Below, piece by piece: positions 1 to 14,000 of a stretch of 64,000 nt of DNA. The stretch is from Chromobotia macracanthus (lineage: Eukaryota > Chordata > Actinopteri > Cypriniformes > Botiidae): positions 1,727,501 to 1,791,500 of the forward strand of contig JAZGTH010000075.1 of assembly GCA_036877525.1 (NCBI GenBank). The letters run 5' to 3'. Position 1 is the first letter of the stretch; every line of letters starts with the position of its first letter. Made by a program: the position numbers and the translations under genes. A model generated the notes under the pieces. That model saw nothing but the letters and a program-made list of their open reading frames with translations, was not told the DNA's origin and ran no database searches.

Positions 1-878
1 CTAAAATCAATCATTTTAAGGGAGGAAGTTATATTTAATTGATGGGTTTGAAACTAGGTGCTTTCCATGTTTTGGTCATTTTTAGAAATGAAACGAACTA
101 GCACACTGAAGAAACAAACTCAGACTGGAATCAGTACAGTAAGCAGTTCAAGATAAATTACAGTCAACAAAGTGTAAAAAAATGCAAAAAACAGAAAAAA
201 AGTATCAAGTTCTGTCTTGCAAGGGCTGAGATAAGTACAGAATGGTGAAGGAATTAATAAAGCTATGGTACAGATTCAAACTCTGTGAGTGTGTGAGTTA
301 CTGATGCAAATGTCCTCTTTGGTACAGGTATCCCTCTGTCTAAAAGTTGTAATGACAGAATCTCAGATGCAGTCAAGCAGAACAAGAAGATAAACTATCC
401 TCAGAAAATGTCACACTTTCTGGGCATTAAAATGGACCTTTTATTGCAGTGAAGTCAGAGATTTTGGTTGTGTTTGTGTTGTGTGATATGTTTCTGATGA
501 TTCACTACTTTTATTGGATGTTTGCACAATGCCAGCACGGTCTGGGCGTCACACACACACACACAGTGAGGTCTGAGGAGTGAGCTGCTTCAAAAAAAAC
601 ATGTCCTTTTCCAAGTCTTCCTGATTTTGGTTTATGTAATTAGGTAAAACTATACAAGTATGATTTCAGAACAGAAAAGCTACAGACCAAGAGCTGAGCC
701 AAGAAAGCTTGAGCCAAGACCTCAAATAAAAGCTTTAAAAACGACTTCAGATGTAATTCTAAATTATGGACATGGATGATGCTTAATGGTGTTGCTGATC
801 TCTGCCAGCTTTTTCCATCTCTTAGCTGATAGATTAACAGTCATTCTTCTGCCACTTCTACATCCTTTCATATTCCTG

Positions 879-916
<38 letters not shown>

Positions 917-2276
917 GTTCCTTCTGTGTTGTGATCTGGTTTCACAGTAACAGTAGACCTCAGCTGAAACAAAACCAGCCTGTATTGTATGTGTGTGTTT
1001 TAACATCTACAGCCATACACTGATGTGTGTTTGTGTATTTGGAAGTATGCCTGATCATAAGTATTTGCACATTTGCAATAGTCTTCTGAAATGTTAAATA
1101 TGTTTTGTAGAACATATGTGATGCATTTATTCTCTGAGGGCAATAACTGAATTACTGACAGTGAAGAGAAATTTCATTCATTCATGATGAACTTGAATTA
1201 TTTTGGTTCAACATTGCTCCAGAGCGCCATCTGCTGTTTTTCATTGGAACAAGAAAATCATTCAAAGTCATGGCAAATGCACTTCCCACTGTGACAACTT
1301 ACTGCTATAAACAGAATCTGTAACTAAAATAGTCCTTCAGTGTGATCAATCAATCTGTGTGATGAAATAACTGAGTAAAATAACTAATAAGTGGCAATTA
1401 TTAAAAACGTGAGTTTAAGATGATTTTAAAAGAAGTGCAGTGTGTCACACTGCAGGACACACTGCTTGAGATGTCACCTTATCTATCAAATAATCTTATC
1501 TATCACTTATTATCTTTTCTTGTGGAACATAAGTGTAAATACACGTAAATATCTGTTTACAATACTAAATAAAAAAATGAACATCTAACAGATTTTGCAG
1601 GGGAGTTGTAAACACACGACAGTATATTAACCTGAGAATTCTTCATTCGATTTAAAGTGTGTATGATGACTTGTGGCATGGGGCAGTATTTCTGCTTTAC
1701 ATTAAACTGAAAGCATTTTGCGTCTGTTTTGATGTGTTGTTTTACTGTTTATGACAAGGTCTATGATAAAATTGCACTGTTTGTGCAAATGAATTGGACA
1801 GTTAAATAAATTTAAACAAATAACATCACATTTACACAAATGTTATTTCTTTGCTGGCCTGAAACGTGGCTGCAAATGAATAACATCATCTAAATCCAGC
1901 CAGTTGTCAGCTGTCATTTGTTACCTAAATCACCTTTTGAACCTGACCTGAGACCTGAGACTGTGATGTAAGCATTCTGTATTCAAGTGACACATCTCCA
2001 TAAAACTGATGAGGCTGTCTGGCCTATAGGTAACCATGTTAAACATGAGTAAGAGCATTCACTTACATGAAAGAAAATATTTTCTGTGTAACAAGCATCA
2101 CACAAACTAAACACTTGTGTAACGTTTTGCCCTAATGAGAATGAATATGACTGAATGTGTCTCCAGACATACATGTGTTTCTTTACAGCTTTAGGTGTTG
2201 TTGATATGTTATGGCTATAGATGGTTGGAGTGCTTTGTAGGACAAATTTCACTTAACTGAGAGAATAAAACATGAT
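1..2276. other. AT-rich intergenic DNA, no gene seen
   Basis: Both strands are closed by frequent stops and I see no exon with flanking splice signals. The stretch holds a (CT)n microsatellite at about 882-913, a short (CA)n at about 550-563 and otherwise unremarkable AT-rich sequence. Short open frames here have no recognisable protein features. Confidence 0.6.
882..913. repeat. (CT)n microsatellite
   Basis: A run of about 16 CT dinucleotides. It produces a false Arg-Glu tract in the antisense frame. Confidence 0.9.
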
Positions 2277-2348
2277 TGCGTTGGCCGGGAATCGAACCCG
2301 GGTCAACTGCTTGGAAGGCAGCTATGCTCACCACTATACCACCAACGC
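2277..2348 (-). tRNA. tRNA-Gly, anticodon TCC
   Basis: The reverse strand gives a complete 72-nt cloverleaf. A 7-bp acceptor stem begins GCGTTGG and closes with CCAACGC plus discriminator A. There is a D-arm with GTGGTGAGCAT, an anticodon loop CTTCCAA with anticodon TCC, and a T-arm GGTTCGATTCC flanked by GGG/CCC. It matches the vertebrate Gly-TCC pattern as I know it. The internal A and B boxes of a Pol III gene are intact, so it is probably functional. Confidence 0.95.
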
Positions 2349-4389
2349 TTGCTATGGTGGTTGTTTCATCGCTTGTAGGTAAACTGAGGAGAAACGTTTC
2401 ATGAGTAACTTCTCTTTTCAGCAGCATTGTATAGAATAAGCGCTACATAAAGACTATTCCCAAACACAGACTTGTATATTTTATTGAAATATCCAAACGT
2501 TTAAGCACAACACCTAATGTTCAGGTAACTATCTGCAGAAAGAGATTGAATATTAAACTCCATTCCGTGTTTTAGCTACAGCCTTCACATCCACGCTGCT
2601 GGCTCCTCAAATCCGTGTCAATGAAAATCCATTCCGTGTTTTCGCTCCCGCGACGCCACATCAGTACATTATATCTGCGGCTCATACCGTCGCTAATCAA
2701 TCGTTTATTTAAGTGAATGTTTATCATTTGTTCGCCTGATCATTTAAAGACATTTAGTCTTTTCTGCAGCATTGAAATACAGTTACACGTACACTGTTGT
2801 TATTAACGCTGACAGTTATCTGACGTTTTTGTTGCACTAGTTAGTTAGCTAGAGTACATTAATCAACCAGTGTTAGCAGCTCTTTGACTCTTGAGAGAAG
2901 CTAGTCGTGTTATGTGTTGGTAGTAAATATAACACAGTTAAAATGGCGGTGCTGCTGTAGGACCCACCCACATTTTTAGAGATTCCTTTTGCTTTCGACG
3001 CCCATGACTCAAACCATTTCTATTTTAGGTTTTCTAAGGGTTTTTCTTTTCTTTATGGGTCCTTAATAACATTCACATCACCCTGGAATTGTTTAAAATA
3101 TAATAATAAATGTAACAATAGCGGCTAATAGCAGGGACTTCCGTGTCACGTGACGCTGGACCGCGAGCAGTCTGCTGACGTATGACTTTACCTCAGAAAA
3201 GAGCCGCTGCGTCCTCAGAGAAAACAAGAAAATGGTGAATACTTTTGACTATTTTGTGTTATATTTAATCGTATAAAGTGAAGAGCGGTCACTAGACGAC
3301 AGAACTGTAGGGAGAACACACATAGATTGTTATATATGTCATGTACGTCGAGCCCTGCGCAATAAACGACGCGAAACGAAAGTAAAAGTAAAATGCTAAT
3401 GTCAATAATGCGACAACGTTTTCAAAGTAAATCGTGTTCAGAAGATCTTAAACTTTTTAAAAAATCACATTTGTGTTTTTACATTAAAAATGCTCTCGGG
3501 TGACATTGCGGACTGTGAATGTGATGTTGTGTCGTCCGATCAGCTGTTTCTTCGTTCGAAGAGCAGCTCTTCGTTTGAGTTGTGGCTCTTATGTTCGGAT
3601 AACTATCTACAGAAAGAGATTAACACTGTGTAAACGACTCTTTAATGTACACTCAGAAAAGACAAAAAGGACTCAAACCATGGGCGTCGAACCATTACAA
3701 TGAACCATTATTCATGAACTTATTCATAGTCCATATCAATTAAACTTCATTTCGACTCTCGCCTGCTGCTAGTGATGGCGAAGTTAAACGAATGCTGTAA
3801 ATTATTTGGACGTAGTGTAATATTTAATTAAACAAAACTGAAGATCGATCACCAGAATAGAGAACTGTAAGAAAGCTCAAAAACGAAAGTAAAAGTCGAC
3901 CGACCTTAGGCCTAATGTTAAGAAAAGTCATGCGAAACTGTTTAAAGCTGAAGTCTGTAACTTTTGGTTAAAATGAACAACAATGAGTTACTGATCAACA
4001 GCATGACAGATCAGTGTTTAACACGATCTCCTTATGTTAGCCCGATTCACAGCGGTAGGTCCGATGAGATTGTTCGTCTGTAACTAGAAAGAAGATCCGG
4101 TCACTATATCACATGCCCGGGTACTGTAGGTGGTGTGCTTTTCAAGTAAAGGCTATAGGTAACTGTTGTTTGTTTATATGTATTTGTCATGTAAAAGTTA
4201 GAGACAACTGTTAAGAGGCGACTCAAGTAATAGACTTTGACAAGTGTGAGTTTGAAAGTTAAGAGTGTTTTACTTAATATATAGGAGTCTTCCTTCACAA
4301 AACATCTTTTCATGTCTAACACAGTTAAAACATTGATATAATAAAAATTGTAACCGTGTGACAGTCCAGATGTTTTTGTGCAGTGTATT
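2349..4389. other. Intergenic stretch with CpG-richer, promoter-like block
   Basis: No gene can be assembled. About 2500-3800 is richer in CpG than its surroundings. It contains a YY1-like AAAATGGCGG at about 2940 and, at about 3190-3235, a sequence like a short 5' exon: a purine-rich leader ending in ATG directly followed by GTGAAT, which could be a splice donor. Two near-identical segments of about 28 bp lie at about 2517-2549 and 3591-3623, and a 13-bp inverted match (TTCGACGCCCATG) lies at about 2994 and 3678. This could be the distal promoter of the plus-strand gene at 7.5 kb or the remains of a mobile element. Confidence 0.35.
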
Positions 4390-7262
4390 GTTAAAATTGA
4401 ATATTAACATTTAAAGTAACCATTTATCAAAGGTTGAGGCCAGATAACACAACATCTCCAGCCCCCTCCTGTACATCTCTACAAAGAGACCAGTCAGTGG
4501 ATCGACCGATACTTTTTAAAGACAGAATACAGGATATGAGGTAGAAAAAAACTCATTTATGAGTTTTGAAGATGTTGTTTAATATTTTCCTTATTGGAAA
4601 AGTGTTTTTTTTGTTAAAATTGCTTTGAATATTAACATTTAAAGTAACCATTTATCAAAGGTTGAGGCCAGATAACACAACATCTCCAGCCCCCTCCTGT
4701 ACATCTCTACAAAGTGACCAGTCAATGGATCGACCAATACTTTTTAAAGACAGAATACAGGATATGAGGTAGAAAAAACTCATTTACGAGTTTTGAAGAT
4801 GTTGTTTAATATTTTCCTTATTGGAAAAGTGTTTTTTTGGTTAAAATTGCTTTGAATATTAACATTTAAATATTAACCACTTATCAAAGGTGGAGGCCAG
4901 ATAAAACAACGTCTCCAGCCCCCTCCTGTACATCTCTACAAAGTGACCAGTCAATGGATCGACCGATACTTTTTAAAGACACAATACAGGATATGAGGTA
5001 GAAAAAACTGCTTTACGAGTTTTGAAGATGTTGTTTAATATTTTTCTTATTGGAAAAGTGTTTTTTTTTGGTTAAAATTGCTTTGAATATTAACATTTAA
5101 ATATTAACCACTTATCAAAGGTGGAGGCCAGATAAAACAATGTCTCCAGCCCCCTCCTGCACATCTCTACAAAGTGACCAGTCAATGGATCGACCGATAC
5201 TTTTTAAAGACAGAATACAGGATATGAGGTAGAAAAAACTGCTTTACGAGTTTTGAAGATGTTGTTTAATATTTTCCTTATTGGAAAAGTGTTTTTTTGG
5301 TTAAAATTGCTTTGAATATTAACATTTAAATATTAACCACTTATCAAAGGTGGAGGCCAGATAAAACAATGTCTCCAGCCCCTTCCTGCACATCTCTACA
5401 AAGTGACCAGTCAATGGATCGACCAATAACGTTTAAAGAAAGAACACAAGATATGAGGTAGAAAAAACTGCTTTAACGAGTTTTGAAGATGTTGTTTAAT
5501 ATTTTCCTTATTGGAAAAGTGTTTTTTGGTTAAAATTGCTTTGAATATTAACATTTAAATATTAACCACTTATTAAAGGTTGAGGCCAGGTAAAGCAACA
5601 TCTCCAGCCCCTTCCTGTACATCTCTACAAAGTGACCAGTCAATGGATCGACCGATACTTTTTAAAGACACAATACAGGATATGAGGTAGAAAAATCTCA
5701 TTTACGAGTTTTGAAGATGTTGTTTAATATTTTTCTTATTGGAAAAGTGTTTTTTTGGTTAAAATTGCTTTGAATATTAACATTTAAATATTAACCACTT
5801 ATCAAAGGTTGAGGCCAGGTAAAGCAACATCTCCAGCCCCTTCCTGTACATCTCTACAAAGTGACCAGTCGATGGATCGACCAATAACGTTTAAAGAAAG
5901 AACACAAGATATGAGGTAGAAAAAACTCATTTACAAGTTTTGAAGATGTTGTTTAATATTTTCCTTATTGGAAAAGTGTTTTTTTTGTTAAAATTGCTTT
6001 GAATATTAACATTTAAATATTAACCACTTATCAAAGGTTGAGGCCAGATAACACAATATCTCCAGCCCCCTCCTGTACATCTCTACAAAGTGACCAGTCA
6101 ATGGATCGACCGATACTTTTTAAAGACAGAATACAGGATATGAGGTAGAAAAAACTCATTTACGAGTTTTGAAGATGTTGTTTAATATTTTCCTTATTGG
6201 AAAAGTGTTTTTTTGTTGAAATTGCTTTGAATATTAACATTTAAATATTAACCACTTATCAAAGGTGGAGGCCAGATAACACAACATCTCCAGCCCCCTC
6301 CTGTACATCTCTACAAAGTGACCAGTCAATGGATCGACCGATACTTTTTAAAGACAGAATACAGGATATGAGGTAGAAAAAAGTGCTTTACGAGTTTTGA
6401 AGATGTTGTTTAATATTTTCCTTATTGGAAAAGTGTTTTTTTTGTTAAAATTGCTTTGAATATTAACATTTAAATATTAACCACTTATCAAAGGTGGAGG
6501 CCAGATAAAACAACGTCTCCAGCCCCCTCCTGTACATCTCTACAAAGTGACCAGTCAATGGATCGACCGATACTTTTTAAAGACAGAATACAGGATATGA
6601 GGTAGAAAAAACTCATTTACAAGTTTTGAAGATGTTGTTTAATATTTTCCTTATTGGAAAAGTGTTTTTTTTGTTAAAATTGCTTTGAATATTAACATTT
6701 AAATATTAACCACTTATCAAAGGTTGAGGCCAGATAACACAATATCTCCAGCCCCCTCCTGTACATCTCTACAAAGTGACCAGTCAATGGATCGACCGAT
6801 ACTTTTTAAAGACAGAATACAGGATATGAGGTAGAAAAAACTCATTTACGAGTTTTGAAGATGTTGTTTAATATTTTCCTTATTGGAAAAGTGTTTTTTT
6901 GTTGAAATTGCTTTGAATATTAACATTTAAATATTAACCACTTATCAAAGGTTGAGGCCAGGTAAAGCAACATCTCCAGCCCCTTCCTGTACATCTCTAC
7001 AAAGTGACCAGTCAATGGATCGACCAATAACGTTTAAAGAAAGAACACAAGATATGAGGTAGAAAAAACTGCTTTACGAGTTTTGAAGATGTTGTTTAAT
7101 ATTTTCCTTATTGGAAAAGTGTTTTTTTGGTTAAAATTGCTTTGAATATTAACATTTAAATATTAACCACTTATCAAAGGTTGAGGCCAGATAACACAAC
7201 TTCTCCAGCCCCCTCCTCTACATCTCTACAAAGTGACCAGTCAATGGATCGACCGATAGGTT
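4390..7262. repeat. Satellite array, ~229-bp unit, about 12.5 copies
   Basis: The word GAATATTAACATTTAAA recurs at about 4399, 4627, 4854, 5085, 5314, 5543, 5772, 6001, 6229, 6458, 6687, 6915 and 7144, so the unit is 227-231 bp. Each unit carries a GC-richer core (CTCCAGCCCC..CCTGTACATCTCTACAAAG), GACCAGTCAATGGATCGACC and a T-run. Copies differ by a few substitutions and by T-run length. At least two sub-variants alternate, one with AATAACGTTTAAAGAAAGAAC and one with GATACTTTTTAAAGACAGAAT. No coding potential is seen. The array stops about 220 bp before the first exon of the large gene. Confidence 0.95.
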
Positions 7263-7484
7263 TTAAAAATGAAACTCAGAGTCCCATTAAGAATGAAAGG
7301 TATGAGAATTTAGATGGTTAAATAGGATGATGTTGTTTTTTACAAAATACTTGTGCATAAATGCAACTTTACCTTCATTAAATATTTAAATCCTAAAGTC
7401 TCAGATTCAGTCAAGTTTAGATAAATGGTGTATATTATTGCTTTTGTTTAATAACATCAATACAGTATTATAAAGGAGAATGGT

Positions 7485-8054
7485 ATGGAACTGTTTGATG
7501 AAAACTCTTCATTGCGAAAAGACATGCTGTCTCCAGATATCAGGTAATCTAGTTGTGGTGCATCTAGTTCATATTTTATACAGCTTTAATTTTTGATCAA
7601 ATAGATTTCAAACCATTTCCACAGCACATTCTCAGCCACTCTGCTGACAGAGGATCACTACAGATGTTCAGTGTGCACAGAAGTCTTTAGAAATCCAGTT
7701 TCCATCCCCTGTGGACACAGTTACTGTAAACGCTGCATTGAGATCTACTGGAGCAAACCAACTCAAGCTGAGTGTTACGCTTGTCCTCAGTGCAGAAAGA
7801 GGTTCAGACATCGTCCTCTGTTAAATGTGAATGTGGCTTTAGCTAAAGTGATAGAGGAACTGCAGCAGGCAGGATTCAGTCCTGCTCTTCCTGCTCACTT
7901 CTATGCTGGAGCTGAAGATGTGTCCTGTGATATCTGCACTGAGATGAAGCTCAAAGCTGTTAAATCCTGTTTGACCTGCGGTGTGTCTTACTGTGAGACC
8001 CATGTCAGACAGCACTACACTGTACCAGCACTGCAGAGACACCACCTGCTGGAG
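7485..8054 (+). CDS. Exons 1-2: start codon, RING finger and B-box
   Basis: Exon 1 is 7485-7543; its ATG has G at -3 and +4. The intron is 7544-7624. Exon 2 runs 7625-8054 and ends CTGGAG|GTGAAT. The protein shows a C3HC4 RING: CSVC, then CGHSYCKRC, then CPQC. About 40 residues later comes a B-box-like zinc site (CDIC, CLTC, CETH, then HH). RING/B-box pairs are typical of TRIM-type ubiquitin ligases; the ligase activity is inferred. Reading through the donor would end the protein at a stop at 8085, giving a possible short RING-B-box isoform. Confidence 0.85.
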
Positions 8055-11000
8055 GTGAATGAACACTTCAGCCATTTTTACAATTAGTGGTATTTGACCT
8101 TTCTGTTAACTGGGTCCACAAATTTTAAAATGCCACAGAACTTTACTTTTAGTATCACTAATTGCTTTCAGACATGTGAACTGGTCTAAATGTTTCAATA
8201 GACACTTGATGCTTTTTATTAGATTTAATAAATGCTGAGTGTGATTTGTTGTTGTTTGTTTTAGCCTTGCAATATATCATGTGACGCTAAGACTACTGGA
8301 ATAGTCAGAGTAGAGCAACAATTGCAAGAAGATAAAGTGTCAACAGCCACAGTGATTAAACTGAAATCGGTAACTATGAAGAGTATTTAGGTCACACTTT
8401 GATCATTTGAGATATTTTATAAAAATATTTGATGATCATTAACATTTTTTGCTTCTTAGACCTTGATGGAAAAGGCCAAACGTTTTTGTAAAACATTTGA
8501 AGTACACTGTAATGGTGAGGGAAAATAAGTTTTTACTTCATTTTTTGCATGACAATTGGTTAAAAATGTTATTTTATCCATGTCAAAAATGTCATGTTAT
8601 TTTCAGATTTCCCCTCAGACATTATTGAAGTACCTGCTCTTGGTCGTCCCTTGTGCCTTGGAATGTTGTATGACACAAAAAGTGATTATTACAGTGAAAG
8701 TAAGATACTGTTTTGTCTTTTAAGAGACAGTAATATTATTTAAGAAGATAAACTGTGAAATATACTACAAATTAAGTAAAAATTGAGTAAAAATTTGTGT
8801 TTTTCAGCTTCTTTTCTGTGGTGTGATGGCACTGTTGCCTCAATGAGATTGTCTCTACCTCGGCCTCAAGTAGATTTGAAGGTTCTAGAGGGCGACTCCC
8901 TCCAGGACAGATACAGAGCCCTTGAAATGTCTCCAGTGTTAAGAACAAGAGCTCTTCATGGACTGGTGGAAGTCAGTGGAGCTGCGGCCTTTCTGAATCA
9001 CCCAGTTCAGTCTGAGCATCAGGACAGAGTTACACTGCACTACAAAACCACCACCAGACTGGACATGATCAGCCAAACACTGTTACAGGAAGGAGTTCCT
9101 CCATCAGTCATTAAAACAACCACAGCTACACATGTGATCATAGCTGTGTGTTATGGAGCTCAAGCCTTCTTTGTGTTTGATCATTGGCAGAACAGTTCAG
9201 AGAAAACTGCAGACATGAAAGATGTGATCAAGAAGGTTTCCTCTTCGTTTTGTGCAAGTCATATAGATTCAAGCCTGAATGACAGTGAAAAAGCCATGAG
9301 TTTGTTTTATAACTGTAGTCTCTTTATTGATGTGGGAGACTGGAAGAGTCCAGTGTCCTTTGATAAGGCAGTGGAGTTCTATAGTTCCCTGCCAGAGCTG
9401 CTTGGACCTAAAGGTGAGAGGGCAATTCCTCTGAAGGTCTGGCTTTACCCACTGAATAAACTGGATAAGAACTCTCCATGTGCTGCTCTGAGAGTAAGTG
9501 AAACTTTGATGCATAGAGCTGAGAACGTTCTAGATCATCTGAACAAACAGATCAGGAAATGTCAGGATTGCATGACGAGCCCAGATAATCTTTGCATGAT
9601 TACCTGGTTTCCTGCTCTGAAAGATAAATTTGTAGAGTTACTAGAGTTTCTGCAGAAACACAAAGCAGATTGTCAGAAAGGAATCACAGAGATTGCTGAA
9701 GATGCTCGAGTTAAGGAAGAAGAAGCAGAAAAGAGACTGCAGCATCTCCTAGAGAGGCACAACCAATCACCGTTCAGTGCAGAGAACATATACCAGTGGC
9801 TGGATAATAAAGAAACTGAACTGAAGATTTTAAATGACTGTAAATCTGCAGACATCACAGTTGTGAAATCACAGGCAGAGTTACAGCAGGTCATAAATCA
9901 CCCTCAGATCACCAGAGTGATGTGTTTCACTGTTACCTCACCAGATGATGAAGATTCATTCCTCACTGTTCTGAAGCAACACATTGAATCTGATCACATT
10001 ACACCAACAGATTCACTCCAGTTCAAGCCTGTCAGAATCAATCAGAAAGTGCTCATTGACTTACAGCTGTTTATTGCTTCTAAAGAGGCTAATGAAGATA
10101 CAGAGCAAACGAGAATCATTGCTGCATCTGTATCTGATGATGGGTTCCCTGAATATTCTGTGCAGTTTTATCATGCTGGAAGGATTGTGAGCAGAAACAT
10201 GAAGCTTGGAGTGAAACCAGATCTTGCTCAGATAGTTCAATTAAAACACAACAGTGTGTCATTTAAGTGGAATCATATGCACAAAAACAGCATTGAGAGA
10301 TGTGTGGTGGAATACAGAGGTGTGAGGAATGAAGGGATAAATAACATCACTTGGAAACAGATCACTGTTTACACTCACACCTTTAAAGAAAAATGTGTTT
10401 TATCCGATTTAGAACCAGACACAGAATATCAGCTCAGATATGCAGTTTGTAACAACCAAAGTATGAGTAACTTCAGCAGGATTACTTACTTTAAAACATC
10501 TTCTGTAGCAGGACCAGGGCAACCATCTGTTACTAAGCTGAGCAGAGACACTCTCAGACTTAGCTGGTTGAAGGCTGAAGCTGATGCAGATTGTCCAGTG
10601 CTGCACTATATGGTTGAATTTAAAGAAGCAGGACTGGAGGGCTGGTCATCAGTACTAACACAAGGACCTCAGTGTGAATATACTTTAACTGTATTACACA
10701 GCACCTGTTACAGAGTCAGAGTCTCTGCTGTCTATGAGGACATCACCAGCAAACCTAGTGAGGAAACATCTGTACCAGTGGATGGTGAGATACATGTGAT
10801 ATTATAAACTGACATTAATATTTTTGTATCCGCTAACTTTCTTAATAGGTGTTCAAATGTGAATGTTACCATAGCAAATTTGGAGTCTCTTTCTCAAACC
10901 GTCTGGCACCACCAACAGTTCAAAGTTTCACTCATGTTTATGCTTTTAATTTTTGACCCTAGAAACTAAAAACTTTCCAGCCATTTTTATTTTTTAGAAA

Positions 11001-14000
11001 AATGTCATTTGTTTTCCCTCCTACAACGTTTTGTCCAATTTGCACAAAATTTTGTGTGCATCATCTAGGGACACTCCTGACAAAAAGGTAATAAAACCTT
11101 TTTGATAGATCGAATGGTTTTTGCAGCAATATTAGATGGTAAGATGCCAAAAAGGATCTGAGTGTGTCTCAATAAAGCTTTGCGTATTGACAGGAAACTT
11201 TGTGTCATTGTGACCACATCCTGACTCTCATATCAATTTAGTGACATTAATTTCATATTGCTGTAAGTGAATTTACTTATGTTTTTTAAGCTAATTTTTT
11301 CTAAATTAATTATCAGTGATGTCCACAAATATTTCACTTTGTGCCCTTAATGGCCCCGATAATTGCTGCTTGCAGTTATATTTTACTTTTGTCTTTGTTT
11401 GCTTTAATTGCATGTGTTTCTAATGTTCTCTTTAGTCTGGTCCATTGACCTCTCAAAGAGAAAGAGCTCCATCCTCCTAGAAGTGCTGAAACTCCAAACA
11501 GGAAGGAAACCAGTAGAGCTGATAGACTGTTCAGATGAAGAGAGTGAAGTGAGGGGATTCCTCCAGTGTCTGCATTACATTTCTGAATTGAGGTAGCAGT
11601 TTTGTTACATTTTTCTGTGACCATAGTTTTCTTGTACATGCTAGATTGTAAGGGAGATGTTGTTTTTCTCGATGTATAGATTTATTTCACCAGAACGAAT
11701 ATCCTGTAAAGAATGGGAGAAACGAAAGATGTTATTTCTGTTAAAAATGTGTTTACAAGCAGCTCTCACAGAGCAATCAGGCCCTACAGAGACAATTGTG
11801 GAATCACTGATGTCTGTAGAGGAATGTGGGAACTGTGATTTCCTGCTGGATCTGTGCTCACATGTGAAGAACTATGAGAGTCAAACAGGCAGGAGTGTCC
11901 TACCAGCATTACAGCCAATTTATCAGTCATCTCCTGCAGTCTGGAGCATAAAGCTCTCAGAGAGAAAGAGCTCCATCCTCCTAGAAGTGCTGAAACTCCA
12001 AACAGAGAAGAAACCAGTAGAGCTGATAGACTGTTCAGATGAAGAGAGTGAAGTGAGGGGATTCCTCCAGTGTCTGCCCTACATCTCACAACTGAGGTGA
12101 GAGTCTTTGTGTTAGTCACAACATTTTTTCAACAGACTTTTATGGTTGATCATGAAATCATTTGATGAAAGAATTGAATTTAATTAAGTTAATCTGAACT
12201 GATTGTTTTTTAATGTCTGTCTACTCAGATTTAAAGCGGACGTGTTTCAGAAACAGAGGAAAATGACAACTGTTCAGTTTCTAATGAAACTGAGTCTTTC
12301 AGCCTCAGAGTGTGATTCAAATACAGAGATAAACTACACTGAACTGTTAACATCTGCGTGTAGCTACACATCATTCCCATGTGATGAGGAGTATTGTGAT
12401 GATTATAAGTATCAGATAAATCAGTGTGATTTTCTGCTGGATCTGTTCTCACATGTGAAGAACTATGAGAGTCAAACAGGCAGGAGTGTCCTACCAGCAT
12501 TACAGCCAATTTATCAGTCATCTCCTGCAGTCTGGAGCATAAAGCTCTCAGAGAGAAAGAGCTCCATCCTCCTAGAAGTGCTGAAACTCCAAACAGAGAA
12601 GAAACCAGTAGAGCTGATAGACTGTTCAAATGAAGAGAGTGAAGTGAGAGGATTCCTCCAGTGTCTGCCCTACATCTCACAACTGAGGTACAGTTCCCTG
12701 TGCATCAAATGGCAGAATAAATGTTTCTCTTTTTCTTTAGATACGACAATTCTAATGGTCTTAGGCTTTATGCTAACACATGTTGGTAAAGATCCAACAA
12801 CAAACAAAAGCCAAAGTGTATGGTTACTGATGCTATTGTAGAAATATATTTTACCTAGGTGTGTAGAGAGAGCAGTATGTTGCTGATCATGTGATCGTAA
12901 CATGGCTTCATGAAGGGGGATTATCCTTACATAGAGGTAAACTGCTTTCTCTATGGTGGTGATATGAATTTTATATTCAGCTTATATGTTTTTACTTCGT
13001 TGGGGTCAAGCCCAGAGGGGCGAAGACCCCTATTGTATCCGTTAGTGTTCTTATTCTTCTTATTCCGTTCTTGAGTCTGTGGCAGCCCTTAGAATGGTAT
13101 TGTAAAAAGTTATGAAATTTGACACACAGGTAGAGGACAGTCTGACATTTTACTCATGTTTATGCTAATAACTTTTGACTCCTATGTCCTAGAAACACAA
13201 TTCTTTTCCTTTAATTCCTTGGCTTATGGCGGTTCGAAATTACCATAGACTGGTGTCCATAGATATTTTATATGGCATATTGAGTCGAACGATATCCAAT
13301 GTTCCTTGGTCAGCCATTTTGGGCTACAGACATTTTGAATTTTGTTGTAAAATTCAATATCTTATAAAAACAATTGAGTATCATTATGAAACTTGGTATG
13401 GTTTATTGGGACCATGCTTTAAGTGTACCTGCAAAGTTTATGGCCAGCGCCCCCTTGTGGTCAAATGATAAACAAAATTCATGAAACCGTTTTTAACTTA
13501 ATTGACCTGATTGTCATATGTCTGCTGTCTATAGATTCCTTGGCTCAGATCAAGTACTGCAATACCAAATTTGTCATTATCAGCCATATTTCCTGTCAGT
13601 CATTTTGAGTTATGAGGAAAACCAACTTTTTCGATGTCCTAGGCAGTACATCTGATTTGCATGAAATTTTGCATGCATCATCTAGGGACACTTGTGACAA
13701 AGTTATGAAAATCTTTCTGATACACTAAATGGTTGTTAAATGACTCCTCAACAAATTCAATGGCACAGTGCTAAAAAAGCATCTGAGGCTGTAACTCTGC
13801 AATGCTTTGGTGCATAAACATGAAACTTTGCATTTGCCATTGTGGCCACATCCTGACTGCCTCATTAAAATGTGATTGGTCAAATTGGTCAAAAATTGGT
13901 CAAAAAATCATTTTATGCTGTTGTAAGTAGTTTAAGTTGTGTTTTATGCCTTAAACTCTACATCAGTGATGTCCACAAATACTTCCCCGATAATTGCTGC

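Noticed and set aside
7469..7474. TATAAA as a TATA box
   Set aside because: It is only about 11 bases before the start codon, too close for a transcription start with a usable leader.
7480..7482. Upstream ATG as the start of the large gene
   Set aside because: It is in a different frame from the RING exon; the ATG at 7485 joins it in frame.
8808..10784. Secreted venom-toxin subunit
   Set aside because: The SNTX-family region is preceded by RING and B-box exons with no signal peptide and followed by a large repeat array. Family resemblance alone does not support a venom role.
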